From Atlantibacter sp032062175 (lineage in GTDB: Bacteria > Pseudomonadota > Gammaproteobacteria > Enterobacterales > Enterobacteriaceae): DNA of 64,000 nucleotides. A model generated the notes under the pieces. That model did not search any database and was not told where the DNA came from. It saw nothing but the letters and a program-made list of their open reading frames with translations. The stretch covers positions 60,734-124,733 of the forward strand of contig NZ_DAMBQK010000011.1 of the NCBI RefSeq assembly GCF_032062175.1. The letters run 5' to 3'. Positions 60,511 through 64,000 of this stretch are shown piece after piece. Positions within the stretch are counted from its first letter, which is position 1. Every line of letters begins with the position of its first letter. A program made the translations under genes and the position numbers.

Positions 60511-62844
60511 TTATGTCGCTGCGGGCTCGTCGCATTTCGGCAGCCAGTCGCCGTAGCTTTCTTCTTTCAGCGACAGGTTGGTCTGTATCCCCTGCTTTGT
60601 GTGCCGCTTCTCATAACTGAGGCCGTACTCTTTCAGCATCATGGGCAGCCCCAGCCCGAACATTTTCAGGCTGAGCACGTTCCTGTATCCGTTAGCCTCC
60701 ATATAGGCCAGATATGCGTGATAAAGATATTTACGGTAATTACGCGGGATAATACTGGCATTCCCCATAAACATCCCGCTGGTCTGCGGGAGCATTTCCA
60801 GATAGCCGCAGAAATCAAACGCCGGGTCAGCGTCGCGCTTGATGCTGAGCGCCTCGTCGGAGTTCTGCTGCGACTGGAGCAGTGCGCGGGCGCTCATCGG
60901 GTCGCTGAACCGCTGCATAAGCTGACGCACAATAACGGCCAGCTCGTGCGCGATTTTGTCACAGAGTTGCGGGTCACGTTCCTCCGGCGCAATCTGCTCC
61001 GGGAAGTGAATAATCACCCGGCGACGCGATACACCGCCGCTGCGGTCAGTGAAGCGCATCGGATTGTTATTCACGGCCAGAATCACCGCCGGAATATGCG
61101 TCGAGTACGGGTTCTGGTATTTCGGGTCAACCGAGACCGCATCGCCGCCGGTGATGGCCTTAAGCCCGGCACCGTCACCGCTCCATTTCTCCTGGTCAGG
61201 CAGACGGATAAGCGAGAAACCCGTCAGGGCGGCACGCTTGCGCGGGTCTTCCAGCATATCAATATCTGCTGACGTCGCATTATCCTCACCGGCAAGCAGG
61301 GTCGCTATTTTCTCCAGTATACTTTTCCCGCTGCCGCCCGGCCCGGTCACTTCCAGAAAGAGCTGCCAGTCGTAGCGGTTCGCCAGCACCATAAACAGCG
61401 CGGCGAGTATCACATCGCGTTTGTCAGCCCGGCCACCGGCGGCACGGTCGAGCCAGCGCCAGAAATGCGGCGCGTGGGTTTCCAGCGTTTCACCCGCCAC
61501 CGGCGGCGTAAAATCCACGTCGCACAGGGTGCGCATCCAGTGTGATTTGTGGTGCGGGCTGAAAATGCCTGTGCCGGTATCCAGTACGCCGTTTCGAAAG
61601 CCAATCAGACGCCGCGCCGGTGCATCCTGCTGCGGAATAATCAGTTTCAGGGTTTCCACCACGGAGGCGATTTTCCCCGACGAGAACGGGGCGCGCAGAC
61701 GCCGGAACAGTCCGGCCACATCGCGGGCAAATTCTGACGGCGGTATCACCTTCCAGATGCCGTTTTCATACCGGGACAGGAGCTGGCCGTTCGCATCCAC
61801 GGCCAGCGCTTCGCCGTAGTGCTCAAGCACCCGCATGGCCTTTTCACTGGCGCTCATGGCGGTAAATTCCGCCTCGCTCATGGTGTCGAACGGGCTCTGC
61901 GCCGCCGGGCGGATGGCGTCATAAATGGCTTTACGCGTGGCCTCTTCGCCCTGCCGGACATACGCATCATTCCAGTCACCGAACACTGGCGGCAGTGCAA
62001 CGATTCCCTCACAGGCCTGTGCGGCCGCTGCGGCTTTCGTCTGCCCCTCGCCGTTAAGGTCACGGTCGGCGGCAAGGACAATCTGACAGGCCGGATATTT
62101 GTTGTGGGCAAGGCTTGCCAGAGAAAGAAGGTTCACGGACGACAGCGCCACCATGACCGTTTCCCCGGTCAGGTGATGCACGGTGAGCGCGGTGGCGTAG
62201 CCTTCGGCTATCCACAGGCGTTTTCCGGCCTGTTCTTTCCCTTTGAGGGTATGGCAGCACCCTTTCACCGCGCCGCCCTTCAGGGTGCGTTTAATGCCGT
62301 CTGCGTTAACAAGCTGGAGATTAACCAGCGCCCCGCTTTCGTCATACAGCGGCACGACCATATCACCGGCGCAGTAGGTCACGCCTCCGGTTTTGTGGGT
62401 GGCCGTCAGCATGACACATTCATGACCTGGCAGGCCCTTGCGGGTCAGGTAGGCGTTACCGGTGGCGGTGCGGGTTTTCTCCATGAGCTTTGCGGCAAGC
62501 GCAACCGCCGCCTTTCGCCCGGCACCGGTTTCCGCTTCTGCGGCCGCAGTCTCCTCCGTATTCACCGGCGGCAGGGTGCCGGTCAGGGCACTGACCTTTA
62601 CGGCGGCCTCTGAGGGTGAGACGCCAAACACCTTCTCAACCAGTTTCAGGCCGTCACCCGCCCCGCACTGGTTACAGAGCCACGTCCCGCGCCCTTCCTT
62701 ATCGTCAAAGCGGAAACGGTCAGAGCCGCCGCACACCGGACAGGCCTGATGGCGGTTTTTAATGACCTTCACGCCCAGCGCCGGGAGAATGCGCGGCCAG
62801 TGGCCGCAGGCCTGTTTCACGGTTTCCGTTACGTTCATTTTCAT
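60511..62844 (-). CDS. P4 alpha-type primase-helicase
   Basis: The replication protein of a P4-like satellite, 777 residues, the length of P4 alpha. An N-terminal zinc finger has CPVCGG and CNQCGAG (about residues 35-65). The primase motif EGYATALT, a hallmark of P4 alpha, lies near 215. The SF3-type helicase in the C-terminal half has the Walker A GPGGSGKS (about 500), and the C-terminal domain binds origin iterons. The start MKMNVTETV, with GGGAG upstream, is preferred over a frame 17 codons longer. It lies beside its iterons. All motifs are intact. Confidence 0.95.
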   Translation of the reverse strand: MKMNVTETVKQACGHWPRILPALGVKVIKNRHQACPVCGGSDRFRFDDKEGRGTWLCNQCGAGDGLKLVEKVFGVSPSEAAVKVSALTGTLPPVNTEETAAAEAETGAGRKAAVALAAKLMEKTRTATGNAYLTRKGLPGHECVMLTATHKTGGVTYCAGDMVVPLYDESGALVNLQLVNADGIKRTLKGGAVKGCCHTLKGKEQAGKRLWIAEGYATALTVHHLTGETVMVALSSVNLLSLASLAHNKYPACQIVLAADRDLNGEGQTKAAAAAQACEGIVALPPVFGDWNDAYVRQGEEATRKAIYDAIRPAAQSPFDTMSEAEFTAMSASEKAMRVLEHYGEALAVDANGQLLSRYENGIWKVIPPSEFARDVAGLFRRLRAPFSSGKIASVVETLKLIIPQQDAPARRLIGFRNGVLDTGTGIFSPHHKSHWMRTLCDVDFTPPVAGETLETHAPHFWRWLDRAAGGRADKRDVILAALFMVLANRYDWQLFLEVTGPGGSGKSILEKIATLLAGEDNATSADIDMLEDPRKRAALTGFSLIRLPDQEKWSGDGAGLKAITGGDAVSVDPKYQNPYSTHIPAVILAVNNNPMRFTDRSGGVSRRRVIIHFPEQIAPEERDPQLCDKIAHELAVIVRQLMQRFSDPMSARALLQSQQNSDEALSIKRDADPAFDFCGYLEMLPQTSGMFMGNASIIPRNYRKYLYHAYLAYMEANGYRNVLSLKMFGLGLPMMLKEYGLSYEKRHTKQGIQTNLSLKEESYGDWLPKCDEPAAT

Positions 62845-62858
62845 TGTGGTGGTCTCCC

Positions 62859-63179
62859 TCAGTGCAGTACCGGCGCGGTGATGTGGCGGGCGCATAATTC
62901 ATCCATCACGGTCAGCCCGAGAAAGGACAATGACGGGGCGGCCTTGAGCGGCCCGGCTTCCATTAAATCTTCCAGCAGGGCACAGGCAATCAGACGGCCC
63001 TTTTCCTCGCCGTGCTGGCGCAGGTAGAAGCCCTCCAGCTCGGCGGCAATGGCGCTTTCCAGCGTGTCGAGGGTCAGGTGCGGATAGCGGTGCTGACGCG
63101 CGCACAGAGTCAGCCAGGCACAGGCCACGGCGCGGCGATAGAGTGCGGCACGTAATGCGGGCGGTAAGGACTGTTTCAT
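62859..63179 (-). CDS. P4-like early protein (DUF5375-like), 106 residues
   Basis: A 106-residue protein, MKQSLPPALRAALYRRAVAC, with RYPHLTLDTLESAIAAELEG in the middle. I know it as a conserved small gene directly upstream of alpha in P4-like elements (DUF5375 by recall). AGGAGGT lies eight bases before the ATG. It overlaps the previous gene (ATGA) and is followed 14 bases later by alpha. Function unknown; a role in control of replication is possible. Confidence 0.75.
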   Translation of the reverse strand: MKQSLPPALRAALYRRAVACAWLTLCARQHRYPHLTLDTLESAIAAELEGFYLRQHGEEKGRLIACALLEDLMEAGPLKAAPSLSFLGLTVMDELCARHITAPVLH

Positions 63180-63406
63180 GCGCACACCTCCTCAGTGAGC
63201 CAGCGCCGGTTACAGCGTTCGACCACATCGTCAAGGCGGGCGGTCATAAGATGAATGACCGAGGCGAGCTGTAAATGCTGTGCCGTGTCGTGACCGGTTG
63301 TGGTGTCCTGTAACAGCAACATGTCGCCGACGAACTGGCCGACGTTACGCAGGTGCTCAAGGCTCACAAGGTCTGCGTGGGTGATAGTCAGGGTCAGCTC
63401 TTTCAC
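63176..63406 (-). CDS. P4-like small early protein, 76 residues
   Basis: MKELTLTITHADLVSLEHLR opens a 76-residue, mostly helical, acidic protein. It overlaps both neighbours by four bases, which supports its being translated. It belongs to the early operon of the satellite. I do not recognise a function. Confidence 0.65.
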   Translation of the reverse strand: MKELTLTITHADLVSLEHLRNVGQFVGDMLLLQDTTTGHDTAQHLQLASVIHLMTARLDDVVERCNRRWLTEEVCA

Positions 63407-63597
63407 GGGCGCACCTCCGCAACCGGCAGGCGACCGGCAAACGACAGGACATAATCACGGACAAGGGCACGGCGGGCAGTGCGCTCGTCACCGGCAACGG
63501 TGCGCAGCATACGGACACAGGGTTGACGGTCAGCGCGACGGATGGCCGCAAAGACAAAGACGAACTGAGGGTACGACGGGGTGAGGATAGTAGCCAT
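63403..63597 (-). CDS. Icd/Kil-like host cell division inhibitor
   Basis: A 64-residue basic protein, MATILTPSYPQFVFVFAAIRR, ending LSFAGRLPVAEVRP. The FVFAAIRR start and the RDYVLSFAGRLPV end match the Icd-like/P4 Kil family, which blocks cell division when expressed. The frame is open for another 119 codons upstream with Phage_ASH-like content, so a longer product starting near 63954 is possible; the short start agrees better with Icd-like proteins. First gene of the early operon. Confidence 0.7.
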   Translation of the reverse strand: MATILTPSYPQFVFVFAAIRRADRQPCVRMLRTVAGDERTARRALVRDYVLSFAGRLPVAEVRP

Positions 63598-63954
63598 GAC
63601 GGCAGCCTCCGTTAGATAGCGGGTAACGCTACCACAGGAGTTTCCACGCTCACTGGTGGTAGCCCAGACGGGGGTGGAAATACCGGCTCTAACGGATACC
63701 GGCCCGACCGAAGTCGGCCCCGCCTGAGCTACCATTACGCGAATAGCACACAGACTATAAAGCCGTTGCGCAGAGAATGGGTGCATCAAGGCACAGACAC
63801 AAAAAAAGACGCAAGGCGCGTCTGGTGTCGCCGTTAGATTACTCGGGTTTCCACGCCCGGCTGCCGATTTTGCGGCAGCGGGAAAACTATACCCGGGAAC
63901 GGCAAAAATAAGCAAGCCAGAAAAAGGGGCTTTTTGCAGAGCGGTCATCATCAT
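63598..63954 (-). other. Leader of the satellite early operon, with Ash-like frame and immunity-RNA-like hairpins
   Basis: The stretch ahead of the Icd-like gene is open on the minus strand and includes GISTPVWATTSERG, which recalls the Phage_ASH family. It also holds two RNA hairpins: GCTGCCG / CGGCAGC at 63860-63879, and a terminator at 63801-63823. In P4 the corresponding leader makes the CI immunity RNA, which causes early termination of the operon. The place and structure fit; the RNA itself is inferred. Confidence 0.45.
63801..63823 (-). terminator. Terminator inside the satellite early leader
   Basis: On the minus strand AGACGC / GCGTCT with a 5-base loop is followed by seven T, ahead of the coding genes. 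A terminator before the genes is what P4-type immunity needs. Confidence 0.75.
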
Positions 63955-64000
63955 GCGTCATATCCCCGGTTACGGTCGGCGATACGCTCAGCCATCCACG

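Noticed and set aside
61819..62613. 264-codon plus-strand frame opposite the alpha gene
   Set aside because: Shadow of the GC-rich alpha gene; composition is biased and lacks domain features.

Overview
The window reads as chromosome of a motile member of the Enterobacteriaceae, in the broad Enterobacter/Citrobacter/Kosakonia/Klebsiella neighbourhood. I cannot fix the genus. The reasons are a full lsr (AI-2) operon, a serine chemoreceptor close to Tsr of E. coli, a fra (fructose-asparagine) locus, mdtM, yicN and yjiN homologues, and a symE/hsd 'immigration control' region in the same neighbourhood as mdtM-yjiN, as in E. coli. The core genes are GC-rich. The ends of the window and several inserts are visibly AT-rich and look acquired.

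Layout. (1) 1-7.3 kb: an AT-rich group 2 capsule block on the minus strand, kpsM-kpsT-neuD-neuB-neuA-neuC-neuE-like, preceded by a JUMPstart/ops element. It makes and exports a sialic acid polymer in the manner of E. coli K1; the last gene runs off the window edge. (2) 7.3-18 kb: a LysR regulator with a divergent zinc-type alcohol dehydrogenase, then lsrK, lsrR and lsrACDBFG for AI-2 uptake, phosphorylation and breakdown. (3) 18-20.1 kb: wreckage of a hipA-like gene and an N-terminally truncated Fic gene. (4) 20.1-34.2 kb: tsr, yicN, a LysE-type exporter with an AraC regulator, fraA-fraD-fraB-fraR without fraE, mdtM, an unknown two-gene unit, uspF-like, a first orphan hcp cassette and yjiN. 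(5) 34.2-43.9 kb: a LacI-controlled catabolic cluster with two MFS transporters, a fucose-isomerase-fold protein, an enolase-superfamily dehydratase, an SDR dehydrogenase, an NAL/DHDPS-type aldolase and a GlcG-like protein. Three copies of one palindromic operator tie it together. This is my best candidate for an uncharacterised pathway. (6) 43.9-45.2 kb: a second orphan hcp cassette, one gene of which carries an in-frame amber codon. (7) 45.4-57.1 kb: a defence region with symE, an HNH enzyme of the phosphorothioate-recognising type, an IS3-family insertion that splits a zinc-ribbon gene, a free-standing HsdR-N-like nuclease, a YgjP-like metalloprotease and hsdMSR. (8) 57.7-64 kb: a tyrosine integrase, a tRNA-Leu-like att sequence and part of a P4-like satellite (unknown 231-aa cargo gene, origin iterons, alpha primase-helicase, small early genes and an immunity-RNA-like leader).

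How the parts work together. The capsule genes form one RfaH-type operon. lsr forms a self-contained AI-2 loop, with kinase and repressor divergent from transporter and degradation genes. The fra genes take up, phosphorylate and deglycate fructose-asparagine, and a terminator directly after fraA shows that the asparaginase gene is absent. The LacI cluster has no kinase, which points to a non-phosphorylative sugar-acid route ending in an aldolase. All protein functions are inferred from motifs and remembered family resemblance; no database search was run.
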